DNA from: Streptomyces alanosinicus | GTDB lineage: Bacteria > Actinomycetota > Actinomycetes > Streptomycetales > Streptomycetaceae | Assembly: GCF_014650595.1 (NCBI RefSeq) | Contig: NZ_BMVG01000006.1 | Span: 62,001 to 126,000 of the forward strand | Direction: 5' to 3' | DNA length: 64,000 bases | Shown: one piece after another, positions 49,660 through 58,648 of the stretch | Layout of the letters: every line of letters starts with the position of its first letter | Numbering within the stretch: the stretch's first letter is position 1 | Notes under the pieces: generated by a model | Told to the model about the DNA's origin: nothing | Seen by the model: the letters and a program-made list of their open reading frames with translations, nothing else | Database searches by the model: none | Program-made: the position numbers and the translations under genes

Positions 49660-50421
49660 TCAGCCTCGCTCGACCATGGCCTCGATGCCGGCGATCAGCA
49701 GGTCCAGGGCGAAGGTGAAGTCGCGGTCCAGCATCTCGGCGACCGTGTCACCGCCGCGGGCCGCCAGGAGGTCCTTGGACTCCTCGACGGCCTCGGCGGT
49801 CCCCGGGGCCTCGGCCACCATGGCCATGGCCTGCCGGTAGTACTCGTCGGCGCTCAGCCCGGTGTCCGCGATCCGGGCGGAGAAGTGACCCTCGATCGTG
49901 CCGTAGCCGTACACGAACTGGAAGACGGCCGAGATCGCCCCCGTCACCCCGTGCGCGGGCAGCCCTGCGCGGCGGACCACCCGCTGGACCACCCGGGAGA
50001 AGGCCAGCGCGTACGGGCCGATGTTGAGATAGCGCCCCACCAGCGGCGACAGCCAGGCGTGGCGCACCAGCAGCGCCCGGTACCCGGTGGCCAGCCCCCG
50101 CAGCTGCCCGCGCCAGTCCTCGCCCGCGGCCTCCGGGTCGGGCAGCCGCAGCTCGCCGAAGGCGGCGTCCAGGGCGAGTTCGAGCAGGTCGTCCTTGGTG
50201 TCGACGTACCAGTACAGGGACATCGCGGTGACGTTCAGCTCCGCGGCGAGCCGCCGCATGGAGAACTTCGCCAGCCCCTCGGCGTCGAGCAGCCGCACGG
50301 ACGCCCCGGTGATCCGCGCCCGGTCCAGCCCGGAGGGCTGACTGCCGCTACGACCCCCCTTGCGGGCCTTCTCCTCCAGCCAGACACTGGCCCTCGCCGA
50401 CCGCGCACCCTGCTTCACCAT
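49660..50421 (-). CDS. TetR-family regulator (TetR_C_1 type)
   Basis: 253 residues. The HTH ITGASVRLLDAEGLAKFSMRRLAAELNVTAMSLYWYVDTKDDLLELA lies at about 37-82. The C-terminal ligand pocket matches the group that represses drug exporters. ATG 50421 has AGGAGGGTG upstream. It follows the MFS gene by 112 bases on the same strand, and the palindrome at 51920 is the probable operator. Confidence 0.92.
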   Translation of the reverse strand: MVKQGARSARASVWLEEKARKGGRSGSQPSGLDRARITGASVRLLDAEGLAKFSMRRLAAELNVTAMSLYWYVDTKDDLLELALDAAFGELRLPDPEAAGEDWRGQLRGLATGYRALLVRHAWLSPLVGRYLNIGPYALAFSRVVQRVVRRAGLPAHGVTGAISAVFQFVYGYGTIEGHFSARIADTGLSADEYYRQAMAMVAEAPGTAEAVEESKDLLAARGGDTVAEMLDRDFTFALDLLIAGIEAMVERG

Positions 50422-50533
50422 CGGCGCACCCTCCTGAAATCCCGGCCAAGTGGTCCAACTCTAGGGGCGCGGGGAACTGCGCGATCAAGCACATACGACC
50501 CGCAGTCGCACCATTGCCCGCGGCCCCGAACTC

Positions 50534-51919
50534 TCAGGCGACCAGCCGCTCCGCCCGCCGAAGCAGCCCCGCTGCCACAACGCCCCCGATCAGCACAGCG
50601 ACCGCCCCCACCATCTGACCGGCCCCGAGCCCGGCCGACAACGACTTCCCCGAGTCCACGGAAGAGCTGAGCACAGCCCCCAGAACGGCGACACCGAGAC
50701 CGTTCCCGAATTCCGCGAGGGTGCCGTTGATACCGGCCCCGACCCCCGCCTTCTCCGGAGGAATCGCGCTCATGATGGCGTGCGCCATCGCCGGGTTGGC
50801 GATCGCGCACCCCGCGCCGATCAGCAGCAGACCGAGCAGGGTCCCGCCGTATCCCCCGGAGTCCAGCTCCGCTATGGCCACCAGTCCGCAGGACATCAGC
50901 ACCATCCCGAGCGCGATGGACACCGGCGTACCCAGCCGGCCGGACCACTTCGCCGACAGCCCGGAGAAGTTGAGCACCACGACGGTCAGCGCCAGCGGAG
51001 CGGTCCGCAGGCCCGCCTCCAAGGGCCCGTATCCGAGCACGAACTGCAGATGCTGGGTCAGCAGGAACAGCGCCCCGCCCATGCCGAAGGTGATGAGCAC
51101 CGCCCCGGCGATCGCCCCCGTGAACCGCTGGTCCCGGAAGAAGTGGAGGTCGAGCATCGGCTCGGCCACCCGGCTCTCCCACCAGGCGAAGGCACCGAGC
51201 ACCACGACCGCCACAGCGGCCGTACCGAGCGTGCGCGCCGAGGTCCAGCCGTGTCCGGGCCCGGAGATGATCGCGAAGACGAGCGCGGCCATGCCGATGG
51301 TCGACAGCAGCGCGCCCGGCAGGTCGGGCCGATCGCCGCGCGGGTTCTTGGACTCCGGTACGAGGGCCACGACCGCGACCAGGCCCAGCGCCGCGACCGG
51401 GATGTTGATCAGGAAGATCGCACCCCACCAGAAGTGGTTCAGCACGAACCCCCCGATGAGCGGACCGCCCGCGAAGCCCAGCGCGGCGACCGCGCTCCAG
51501 ATCCCGATCGCCTTCGGCTGCTCCTCGGGCGTGAAGATCTGCATGGCCACGGCGAGGGTGGTGGTGAGCAGCAGCGCGCCGCCTATGCCCATGCCGGCCC
51601 GCGCGGCGATCAACTGGCCGGTGGAGCCGGCGAGTCCGGCTGCCAGTGAGCCGGTGCCGAACAGGGCGAGCCCGGCGACGAGCATCTTCTTGCGGCCGTA
51701 GCGGTCGGCGGCGCTGCCCGCGGTGAGCAGCAGCCCGGACTGCACCAGGGAATAGGCGTTGATCATCCATTGGATGTCGGAGGTGGCCGCGTGCAGCTCG
51801 TGGGTGAGCGAGGGGATGGCGACGTTCAGGACGGTGTTGTCGAGCAGCACCGTGAGCTGTGCCAGACAGATCACGCCGAGGATCAGCCAGCGCTGGGGAT
51901 GACCTTGGGAAGCAGACAT
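50534..51919 (-). CDS. MFS drug exporter (DHA2/EmrB-QacA type)
   Basis: 461 residues, 14 predicted helices. WLILGVICLAQLTVLLDNTVLNVAIPSL is the usual first helix with motif D1, and GSAADRYGRKKMLVAGLALF is motif A. ATG 51919 sits directly against the operator, leaving no room for a Shine-Dalgarno sequence; a GTG at 51928 within the palindrome is the alternative. The gene is probably repressed by the TetR protein downstream until drug is present. Confidence 0.93.
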   Translation of the reverse strand: MSASQGHPQRWLILGVICLAQLTVLLDNTVLNVAIPSLTHELHAATSDIQWMINAYSLVQSGLLLTAGSAADRYGRKKMLVAGLALFGTGSLAAGLAGSTGQLIAARAGMGIGGALLLTTTLAVAMQIFTPEEQPKAIGIWSAVAALGFAGGPLIGGFVLNHFWWGAIFLINIPVAALGLVAVVALVPESKNPRGDRPDLPGALLSTIGMAALVFAIISGPGHGWTSARTLGTAAVAVVVLGAFAWWESRVAEPMLDLHFFRDQRFTGAIAGAVLITFGMGGALFLLTQHLQFVLGYGPLEAGLRTAPLALTVVVLNFSGLSAKWSGRLGTPVSIALGMVLMSCGLVAIAELDSGGYGGTLLGLLLIGAGCAIANPAMAHAIMSAIPPEKAGVGAGINGTLAEFGNGLGVAVLGAVLSSSVDSGKSLSAGLGAGQMVGAVAVLIGGVVAAGLLRRAERLVA

Positions 51920-51957
51920 GTCGTACACCGTATAGCGGCCCCTATACGGTGTACGAC
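51920..51957. promoter_or_regulatory. TetR operator of the MFS gene
   Basis: Perfect 15-bp arms GTCGTACACCGTATA and TATACGGTGTACGAC around an 8-base spacer. It touches the MFS start codon and contains TATACG/TATAGG -10-like hexamers, so a bound repressor would block polymerase directly. Confidence 0.85.
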
Positions 51958-51986
51958 TGGTTTTTCCGCCGGCAGCTCTCCCGCTC

Positions 51987-54134
51987 TCAGCCGCCCTTCT
52001 TCTGCGTGAGGTCGTAGAAGGTGGCCGAACCGACCGTGACCTTCCTGAAGGTGCTCTGGACCCACGAGCTGATCGGGGAGGCCGTACCGCTGCTGCCGCC
52101 GCTGTTGCCGCCGCCCATGCCTCCGAAGCCGCCGCCCGAGATGAAGTAGTGGATCCTTCCGTCCGCCACGTACTTCTTGAACCGGGCCAGGGTCGGCGAC
52201 GGGTCGGTGCCGTTGAAGCCGCCGATCGCCATCACCGGGTCACCGGTGGCGAGCTGGTAACTGGCCGCGTTCTGGGAGCCGATGGACGCGGCGACCCAGG
52301 TGTACGCGGACGCGTCCTTCGCCAGCAGCTTCTTCGCGGCGGCCGAGACGTTCGCGCCGTTCAGCAGGCCGCCGGCACCCATGCCCCCGCCCGGGAAGCC
52401 TCCGGTACCGCCGCCGCCCGGGAAGCCGTTGCCGTTCTGCCCCTGCCCCTGCCCCTGGCCCTGCCGGCCGGGCAACCCGCCGCCGAAGCCGCGGCGCATG
52501 CCGCCGCCCTTGCCGCCGCCCGTCCCGCCGCCGCCGAAGCCCATCGTGCTCGCGCCCGCCGGACCGGCCGTCGGGATGGAACCGGTGTGCGCGGAGTCCA
52601 CCGTGCTGAGGGTGTACGCCGTCGGGCCGGCGAGCGCGGCGACCAGGCCCACCGTCGCCGCCCCGAGGGCCAGTTGCCGGGAGATCCGGCCGGCGAGGAC
52701 GAGGCCCAGCGCGGCCGCCAGACCGCCGATCAGCACCAGCCACTTCAGCCAGGGCAGATAGGTGGAGGTGCGGTTGAGCAGGATGTAGCCCCAGGCCGCC
52801 GCCGCGACCACGGACGCGGCGAGGGTGATCGACGCCCACAGCTCCCGCCGCTTCTCCCACAGCAGCCCGGCGCCCATGCCGATGACGGCCGCAAGACAGG
52901 GCGCGAGAGCCACCGTGTAGTACTGGTGGAAGATGCCCGCCATATAGCTGAAGACCACCATGGTGATCAGCAGCGAGCCGCCCCAGACCAGGAACGAGGC
53001 CCGGGCGACGGAGGTGCGCTTCAGCTTGCAGGTGGCGACCAGGCCGCCGGCCAGGAGGATCAGCGCGGCCGGGAGCAGCCAGGAGATCTGGCCGCCGATC
53101 TCGGCGTTGAACATCCGGTCCCAGCCGGTCGCGCCCCAGCGGCCACTGCCGCCCGCGCCACCGCCGCCGCCTCCGACGCTGCCGGTCTCGTCACCGCTGA
53201 GGCGGCCCAGGCCGTTGTAGCCGAAGGTCAGCTCCAGGAAGCTGTTGTTCTGCGAACCACCGATGTAGGGGCGGGAGGAGGCGGGCCACAGCTCGACGAT
53301 CGCGACCCACCAGCCGCCGGCCGCCACCAACGCGGCGGTGGCGAGCGCCAGTTGGCCGAGCCGCTTCCGCAGCCTCACCGGACCGCAGACGGCGTACACG
53401 ATCGCCAGCGGAGGCAGGATCAGGAATGCCTGGAGCGTCTTGGCGAGGAAGGCGAGGCCGATCGCGGCCCCGGCAGCGACCAGCCACCTCGTCCGGCCGT
53501 CCTCCACCGCCCGTACGACGAAGTAGCAGGCCAGCGCCATCAGCAGGGCCAGCATCGCGTCCGGGTTGTCGAACCGGAACATCAGCGCGGCGACCGGGGT
53601 GAGCGCGAGGACCGCGCCCGCCACCAGTCCGGCCACCGGGCTGAACCGGCGCCGTACACCCGCGTACACGACCGCCACCGTGCCCACGCCCATCAGCACC
53701 TCGGGCGTGAGGATCGCCCAGGCGTTCAGTCCGAAGATCCGCACCGACAGCTCCATCGGCCACAGGAAGGCCGACGGCTTGTCGACGGTGATGGCGTTGC
53801 CGGCGTCCAGCGAACCGAAGAAGAACGCCTTCCAGGACTTGCTGCCCGCCTGTACGGCCGCCGAGTAGAAGGAGTTGGAGTAGCCGGAGGCGCTGAGGTC
53901 GTACAGGTAGAGCAGGAGGGTGGCGGCCAGCAGGCCGAGGAAGGCCGGGCGCGCCCAGCGCGGGTCCTCGGGCCGGCCGCGCCACAGTCTGCGCACCAGC
54001 GGCTGCCGGGGCTCACCGGCCTGGCGCCGGTGAGCCGGCCGCGCGTCCGGGGAAGCGGTCGGGGGAGCGGTCGGGGGCGGGCCCCAGGCCGCGGGGCCGT
54101 CCGTCTGCGCCGACTGGTCGTAGTGGGTGGTCAT
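51987..54134 (-). CDS. GT39/ArnT-like membrane mannosyltransferase (YkcB type)
   Basis: 715 residues. A polar N-terminus (to about 60), then about 13 membrane spans. The first large loop carries GNAITVDKPSAFLWPMELSVRIFG, with the acidic residue after the first helix typical of PMT/ArnT glycosyltransferases. A C-terminal extracellular domain has Gly-rich tracts (FGGGLPGRQGQGQGQGQNGN). It uses a polyprenyl-phosphate sugar, probably made by the GT2 partner whose gene overlaps by 4 bases. The target glycopolymer or protein is unknown. Confidence 0.9.
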   Translation of the reverse strand: MTTHYDQSAQTDGPAAWGPPPTAPPTASPDARPAHRRQAGEPRQPLVRRLWRGRPEDPRWARPAFLGLLAATLLLYLYDLSASGYSNSFYSAAVQAGSKSWKAFFFGSLDAGNAITVDKPSAFLWPMELSVRIFGLNAWAILTPEVLMGVGTVAVVYAGVRRRFSPVAGLVAGAVLALTPVAALMFRFDNPDAMLALLMALACYFVVRAVEDGRTRWLVAAGAAIGLAFLAKTLQAFLILPPLAIVYAVCGPVRLRKRLGQLALATAALVAAGGWWVAIVELWPASSRPYIGGSQNNSFLELTFGYNGLGRLSGDETGSVGGGGGGAGGSGRWGATGWDRMFNAEIGGQISWLLPAALILLAGGLVATCKLKRTSVARASFLVWGGSLLITMVVFSYMAGIFHQYYTVALAPCLAAVIGMGAGLLWEKRRELWASITLAASVVAAAAWGYILLNRTSTYLPWLKWLVLIGGLAAALGLVLAGRISRQLALGAATVGLVAALAGPTAYTLSTVDSAHTGSIPTAGPAGASTMGFGGGGTGGGKGGGMRRGFGGGLPGRQGQGQGQGQNGNGFPGGGGTGGFPGGGMGAGGLLNGANVSAAAKKLLAKDASAYTWVAASIGSQNAASYQLATGDPVMAIGGFNGTDPSPTLARFKKYVADGRIHYFISGGGFGGMGGGNSGGSSGTASPISSWVQSTFRKVTVGSATFYDLTQKKGG

Positions 54135-55615
54135 CGGGGATCCCCCGGGTCGGTGTCGTGAGGGCGCACCGGCTGCAGTCGCACGGTGGTGTCCCTCCAG
54201 CTGCCGTCCGCGGCTTCACCGGCGCGGACCTCGGTGGTCTGGTCGGTGGTCCGGTACGACTGCGGATGCGCGGCCGGCCGCTGCGGGAGCGGCGCGTACG
54301 GGGCCGTCGTGCGGTGGGCCGGCGAGGACGGGGTGTGCCCGGCGGTCACCGTCGACGAGCCGGCCGGCCCGGCCTCGTCCCGGTCCGGGAAGACCCAGGC
54401 GCGGAACAGCAGGAAACGCAGCACGGTCGCGGCGAGGTTGGCGGCGATGAGCACCGCCAGTTCCGTGGAGTGCGCCGGGTGGTCGCCGGCCGCGTTCAGG
54501 GCGGCCAGGGAGCCACTGGTCAGGGCGAGGCCGATGCCGAAGACGACCAGGCCCTGCGCCTGGTGCCGTACGGCGCCGCCCCGGCCGCGCACCCCGAAGG
54601 TCAGCCGGCGGTTGGCGGCCGTGTTGGCGACCGCCGAGACCAGCAGCGCGAGCGCGTTGGCGATCTGGGAGCCGGAGAACTGCCGGAAGAGGCTGTAGAG
54701 CACCAGGTAGAAGAGGGTGGACAGGCCGCCGACCACGCAGAAGCCGACGAGCTGGCGGGCAAGTCCCGTGGGCACGTCGGTCAGTTCGCGGTCGCGCGGG
54801 TCGTCGCCGAACGGCCGGCCGAGCCGGTCCAGCGGCAGCGAACCGGTGGCCAGCGCCTTGCCGACCCGCCAGACGCCCTTGAGGTCATCGGTCGCGGTCC
54901 GCACGATGTGCACGGTGGAGTCCGGGTCGTCGACCCAGTCGACCGGCACCTCGTGGATCCTGAGCCCCGCGCGCTCGGCGAGCACCAGCATCTCGGTGTC
55001 GAAGAACCAGCCGGTGTCCTCCACCAGCGGCAGCAGCACCTGGGCCACATCCCGCCGGATCGCCTTGAAGCCGCACTGCGCGTCGGAGAAGCGGGCCTGG
55101 AGCGAACCGCGCAGGATCAGGTTGTAGGCCCGGCTGATGAACTCCCGCTTGGGGCCGCGCACCACGCGGGAGGAGCGGGCGAGCCGGGAGCCGATCGCGA
55201 GGTCGGAGTGGCCGGAGATCAGCGGCGCCACCAGCGGCAGCAGGGCGTTGAGGTCGGTGGACAGGTCGACGTCCATATAGGCGAGGATCGGCGCGTTCGA
55301 CGCCGACCACACGGTCCGCAGGGCCCGCCCGCGGCCCTTCTGCTCCAGGCGGAAGTCGGTCACCTCCGGGATCTCCGCCGCCAGCCGCGCCGCCACCTGC
55401 TCGGTGGTGTCCGTGGACGCGTTGTCCGCGACGGTGATGCGGAAGGCGTACGGGAAGGTGCGCCTGAGGTGCTCGTGCAGTCTGAGCACACACGGCCGGA
55501 GGTCCTTCTCCTCGTTGTGGACGGGGATCACTACGTCCAGGACAGGCGTACCGGCGTCGCCGGCCGGGAGGTGCTCCCGCGCCGGCAGAGTGCCGGGAGA
55601 AGAGTCGGTTCGCAT
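54131..55615 (-). CDS. GT2 polyprenyl-phosphate glycosyltransferase fused to GtrA domain
   Basis: 494 residues from ATG 55615. The GT2 domain (25-270) has VVIPVHNEEKDL, TVADNASTDTT and the DVD metal motif at 115-117. A GtrA-like four-helix region follows (ARQLVGFCVVGGLSTLFYLVLYSL to WVFPDR, about 300-430), and a Thr/Pro-rich tail ends the protein. It probably makes polyprenyl-phosphoryl hexose and helps flip it, feeding the GT39 enzyme. It is third in an operon behind a two-component system. Confidence 0.92.
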   Translation of the reverse strand: MRTDSSPGTLPAREHLPAGDAGTPVLDVVIPVHNEEKDLRPCVLRLHEHLRRTFPYAFRITVADNASTDTTEQVAARLAAEIPEVTDFRLEQKGRGRALRTVWSASNAPILAYMDVDLSTDLNALLPLVAPLISGHSDLAIGSRLARSSRVVRGPKREFISRAYNLILRGSLQARFSDAQCGFKAIRRDVAQVLLPLVEDTGWFFDTEMLVLAERAGLRIHEVPVDWVDDPDSTVHIVRTATDDLKGVWRVGKALATGSLPLDRLGRPFGDDPRDRELTDVPTGLARQLVGFCVVGGLSTLFYLVLYSLFRQFSGSQIANALALLVSAVANTAANRRLTFGVRGRGGAVRHQAQGLVVFGIGLALTSGSLAALNAAGDHPAHSTELAVLIAANLAATVLRFLLFRAWVFPDRDEAGPAGSSTVTAGHTPSSPAHRTTAPYAPLPQRPAAHPQSYRTTDQTTEVRAGEAADGSWRDTTVRLQPVRPHDTDPGDPR

Positions 55616-55629
55616 GGGACCGACTTTCG

Positions 55630-57288
55630 TCAGGCGCCCTGTCGCACCCATGTGGTGGCACTGTGCTGTGCCTGTGAGTGCGCTCGCCGGTCCGTTTCGG
55701 CGGCGGGCCGGGGCACGGCGGGGGCAAGCGCGGGCAGATGCACGGTGAGCACCGTGCGCCCCGGAACGCTGTCCACGGTGACGGCGCCGCCGTGCGCGGC
55801 CGCGACCGCCTGCACGATGGCGAGCCCGAGCCCGGTCGACCCGGTCGCGCGGGACCGCGCGGAGTCCCCGCGCGCGAACCGCTCGAAGACATGCGGCAGC
55901 AGCTCCGGCGGGATGCCCTGTCCGTTGTCCTCGACGTCCACGCACATCCACGGCCCGCGCCGCTGCACCCGCGCGGTGACGGTCGTACCGGGCGGGGTGT
56001 GCTTGCGGGCGTTGCCGAGCAGATTGACCAGCACCTGCTGGACCCGGGCCGCGTCGGCGGACACGAGCGCCGGCTCGTCGGGCAGATCCAACCGCCAGTT
56101 GTGGCCCATGCCGGCCGCGCGGGAGTCGCTGACGGTGTCCACGACCAGCGGGATGAGATCGGTCTGCTCGAACTGCAGCGGCCGGCCGGCGTCCAGCCGG
56201 GCCAGCAGCAGGAGATCCTCGACCAGGAGGGTCATCCGGCCCGCCTCGGACTCGATACGGCCGAGGGCGTGCCGGGTGTCGGGGCCGACCTGCTCGCGCC
56301 CGCGCCGGGTCAGCTCGGCGTACCCCCGGATGGAGGCGAGCGGCGTCCTCAGCTCATGACTGGCGTCGGCGACGAACTGCCGTACCCGCGTCTCGCTCTG
56401 CTGGCGGGCGTGCAGGGCGCCGTGCACATGGTTGAGCATGCGGTTCAGCGCGGCGCCGACCTGCCCGACCTCGGTGTGCGGATCGCACTCGGACTCGGGT
56501 ACCCGCTCGCTGAGGTTCACCTCGCCGGTGTGCAGCGGGAGTTCGGAGACCCGGGTGGCGGTGTTGGCGACCTTGCGCAGGGGGCGGGTGGCGACGCCGA
56601 CGAGCACGGAACCGGCGATACCGGCGGCGACCAGTCCGGCCACGGTGACGCTGACCTCGATGAGGATCAGGGCGTTGATGTTGTCGTCGACTTCCGCGGT
56701 CGGGAGGGCGACGTAGTAGGTGCCGTTGTTGCCGTCGACGTACCGCACCTGGTAGTCGCCGAGCCCGGGAATCCCGGCGCTGTGGATGGTGCCGTCCTTG
56801 GGGACGGAACCGAGCGCCTTGATCTGGTCCGTCGTCAGCGACTTGGCGTTCATCTGCGGGACGTTGTTGTCGTCCTTGGACTTGTGGCCGACCTCGGCGT
56901 CGGTGATGACGCCGTTCTCGATCTTCGCCGCGACGGTGCCGCCGGGCTGCGGACCCCGCGCGACGAAGTCGCGGAGATTCGTCTCCCTTTCGGGAAAGCT
57001 CCGCTTCCCCTGCCGGCCGCTCTGCAGGCCCGGCGCGGTGTCACCGGGCTTCGACTCGCCCGGCGCCGGCCCGATCCCGCCGGCCGCGCGCGCCGAGGCC
57101 TCGATGAGCTGCCCGTTCAGCTGGTCGTACAGATGCGACCGCAGGGCCACGGTGGTGACCGTGCCGATCACCGCGCAGACCACGGCGATCAGCAGCACCG
57201 ATGCGACGACGAGCCGGGTCCGCAGGGTGCGCGGCTGTGCTCGTCGCCTCTGCCGCCTGACCGGACCCGGCCGTCGTCGTCGGCTCAT
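55630..57288 (-). CDS. Sensor histidine kinase (MprB/CseC-like, two membrane spans)
   Basis: 552 residues. Span 1 lies at 26-48 and span 2 at about 207-232. Between them is a 155-residue extracellular sensor with a Lys/Asp-rich segment. A HAMP linker precedes HisKA with His311 (DASHELRTPLASIRG), then HATPase motifs VNLLGNARKHT and GSTGLGLAIVQAV. It overlaps the response regulator by 4 bases. It likely senses the envelope and controls the glycosyltransferase genes downstream. Confidence 0.94.
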   Translation of the reverse strand: MSRRRRPGPVRRQRRRAQPRTLRTRLVVASVLLIAVVCAVIGTVTTVALRSHLYDQLNGQLIEASARAAGGIGPAPGESKPGDTAPGLQSGRQGKRSFPERETNLRDFVARGPQPGGTVAAKIENGVITDAEVGHKSKDDNNVPQMNAKSLTTDQIKALGSVPKDGTIHSAGIPGLGDYQVRYVDGNNGTYYVALPTAEVDDNINALILIEVSVTVAGLVAAGIAGSVLVGVATRPLRKVANTATRVSELPLHTGEVNLSERVPESECDPHTEVGQVGAALNRMLNHVHGALHARQQSETRVRQFVADASHELRTPLASIRGYAELTRRGREQVGPDTRHALGRIESEAGRMTLLVEDLLLLARLDAGRPLQFEQTDLIPLVVDTVSDSRAAGMGHNWRLDLPDEPALVSADAARVQQVLVNLLGNARKHTPPGTTVTARVQRRGPWMCVDVEDNGQGIPPELLPHVFERFARGDSARSRATGSTGLGLAIVQAVAAAHGGAVTVDSVPGRTVLTVHLPALAPAVPRPAAETDRRAHSQAQHSATTWVRQGA

Positions 57289-58025
57289 GACACGGCGGAC
57301 TTGATCAGATAGCCGGCCCCCCGCCGGGTGTGGATCATGGGCTCACGGCCCGCGTCGATCTTCCGCCGCAGATACGAGATGTACAGCTCGACGACATTGG
57401 CCTGCCCGCCGAAGTCGTACGACCAGACCCGGTCCAGGATCTGCGCCTTGCTGAGCACCCGCCGCGGGTTGCGCATCAGGAAGCGCAGCAGCTCGAACTC
57501 GGTGGCGGTGAGGTGGATGGAGTCCCCGGCCCGCGAGACCTCGTGGCTGTCCTCGTCGAGGGTCAGATCCCCGACGACGAGCACGGAGTCGGAGCGCCGG
57601 TCGGCCGCCCCGGACCTCCGGATGAGACCCCGCAGCCGGGCCACGACCTCCTCCAGGCTGAACGGCTTGGTGACGTAGTCGTCCCCGCCGGCGGTGAGCC
57701 CGGCGATACGGTCCTCGACGGCGTCCTTGGCCGTCAGGAACAGCACCGGCACATCGGGCAGTTCACGGCGCAGCCGCCCGAGGACGGCCAGCCCGTCCAT
57801 GTCGGGCAGCATCATGTCGAGCACGACGGCGTCGGGCCGGAACTCACGGGCCGCCTGGACGGCGCCGTGCCCGTCCCCCGCACTCCTGATCTGCCAGCCC
57901 TCGTAACGAAGGGCCATACTCAGCAGTTCGGTGATCGACAACTCGTCGTCCACCACAAGCACTCGGACGGGGCTCCCGTCCGGCCTCAGCAGTTCGGTGC
58001 GCCCCTGGGGCGAGGTCGTGGTCAT
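57285..58025 (-). CDS. OmpR/PhoB-family response regulator
   Basis: 246 residues from ATG 58025; GTG 58034 is an alternative three codons upstream. The receiver has acidic residues VVDDE, phospho-Asp70 (VLDMMLPDMDG) and the KPFSLEEV switch. The winged helix ends DRVWSYDFGGQANVVELYISYLRRKID and HTRRGAGYLI. It is first gene of the operon and probably regulates it through TCTCAG sites upstream. Confidence 0.95.
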   Translation of the reverse strand: MTTTSPQGRTELLRPDGSPVRVLVVDDELSITELLSMALRYEGWQIRSAGDGHGAVQAAREFRPDAVVLDMMLPDMDGLAVLGRLRRELPDVPVLFLTAKDAVEDRIAGLTAGGDDYVTKPFSLEEVVARLRGLIRRSGAADRRSDSVLVVGDLTLDEDSHEVSRAGDSIHLTATEFELLRFLMRNPRRVLSKAQILDRVWSYDFGGQANVVELYISYLRRKIDAGREPMIHTRRGAGYLIKSAVS

Positions 58026-58048
58026 GGTGGACACCTTGTCGCCGCCCT

Positions 58049-58107
58049 CTGAGAGGAGACTTTCCCCTGTCTGTGATTTCCCTGAGAAACACACAGGCAT
58101 CTCTCAG
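58049..58107 (-). promoter_or_regulatory. Cluster of TCTCAG hexamers upstream of the OmpR-type operon
   Basis: Minus-strand TCTCAG occurs at 58049-58054 and 58082-58087 (33 bases apart), and the plus-strand form at 58102-58107. This spacing suits dimers of an OmpR-type regulator, making autoregulation plausible. Confidence 0.45.
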
Positions 58108-58143
58108 GCGGCTCCTGGGAAGCGAAGCGGGAGCGGACCGGGG

Positions 58144-58530
58144 TCAGACCGGGCGGCTGAACTCGTGGTGCTGCTCGACCCGGGCGATGTGGATCGCGTA
58201 CCGCTCGTACCACCGGGCCCGCCCGCGCCGCTTGGCCGCGAGGTGGTCGGGGTGCTCGCGCCACCGCTCGATCCCGGCCAGGTCGCTGAAGTAGGCGATG
58301 CTGACGGCGAGTCCGCCGGGGGTGTGCGCGAAGTCCTCGCCGAGGAAGCCGGGGATGTCACGGACGAGCCGGGAGAGGCGTTCGGCGGTGCGCGCGTATC
58401 CGTCGGGGTCGTCGGGGCCGGTGTCGGAGGCGGCGTCCGTGCGGAGGGAGGTGAAGATCGCGGCGTAGTAAGGGGGTTCGGGGAGGGCGGTGGGTGTGGC
58501 CCGTTCAGCAGCGTTCGGTCGGTTGCTCAT
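58144..58530 (-). CDS. Antibiotic-biosynthesis-monooxygenase-like (ABM) protein
   Basis: 128 residues from ATG 58530. YYAAIFTSLRTDA, then IPGFLGEDFAHTPGGLAVSIAYFSD and IERWREHPDHLAAKRRGRARWYERY, match the ferredoxin-like ABM fold that acts as a dimer. Members include heme-degrading and quinone-forming enzymes; this one has no diagnostic residues. It is isolated upstream of the envelope operon. Confidence 0.88.
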   Translation of the reverse strand: MSNRPNAAERATPTALPEPPYYAAIFTSLRTDAASDTGPDDPDGYARTAERLSRLVRDIPGFLGEDFAHTPGGLAVSIAYFSDLAGIERWREHPDHLAAKRRGRARWYERYAIHIARVEQHHEFSRPV

Positions 58531-58648
58531 GTCCCCCACGGTCGGCTGCGGGGCCGGGCGGCGTCCATGGCCCTTGCCGAAAGGGATCCGTAAGGGATCC
58601 GATTCTTTGCCTCCGTTCTCTGCCTCCGTTCTTTTCTCTACCTCCGTC

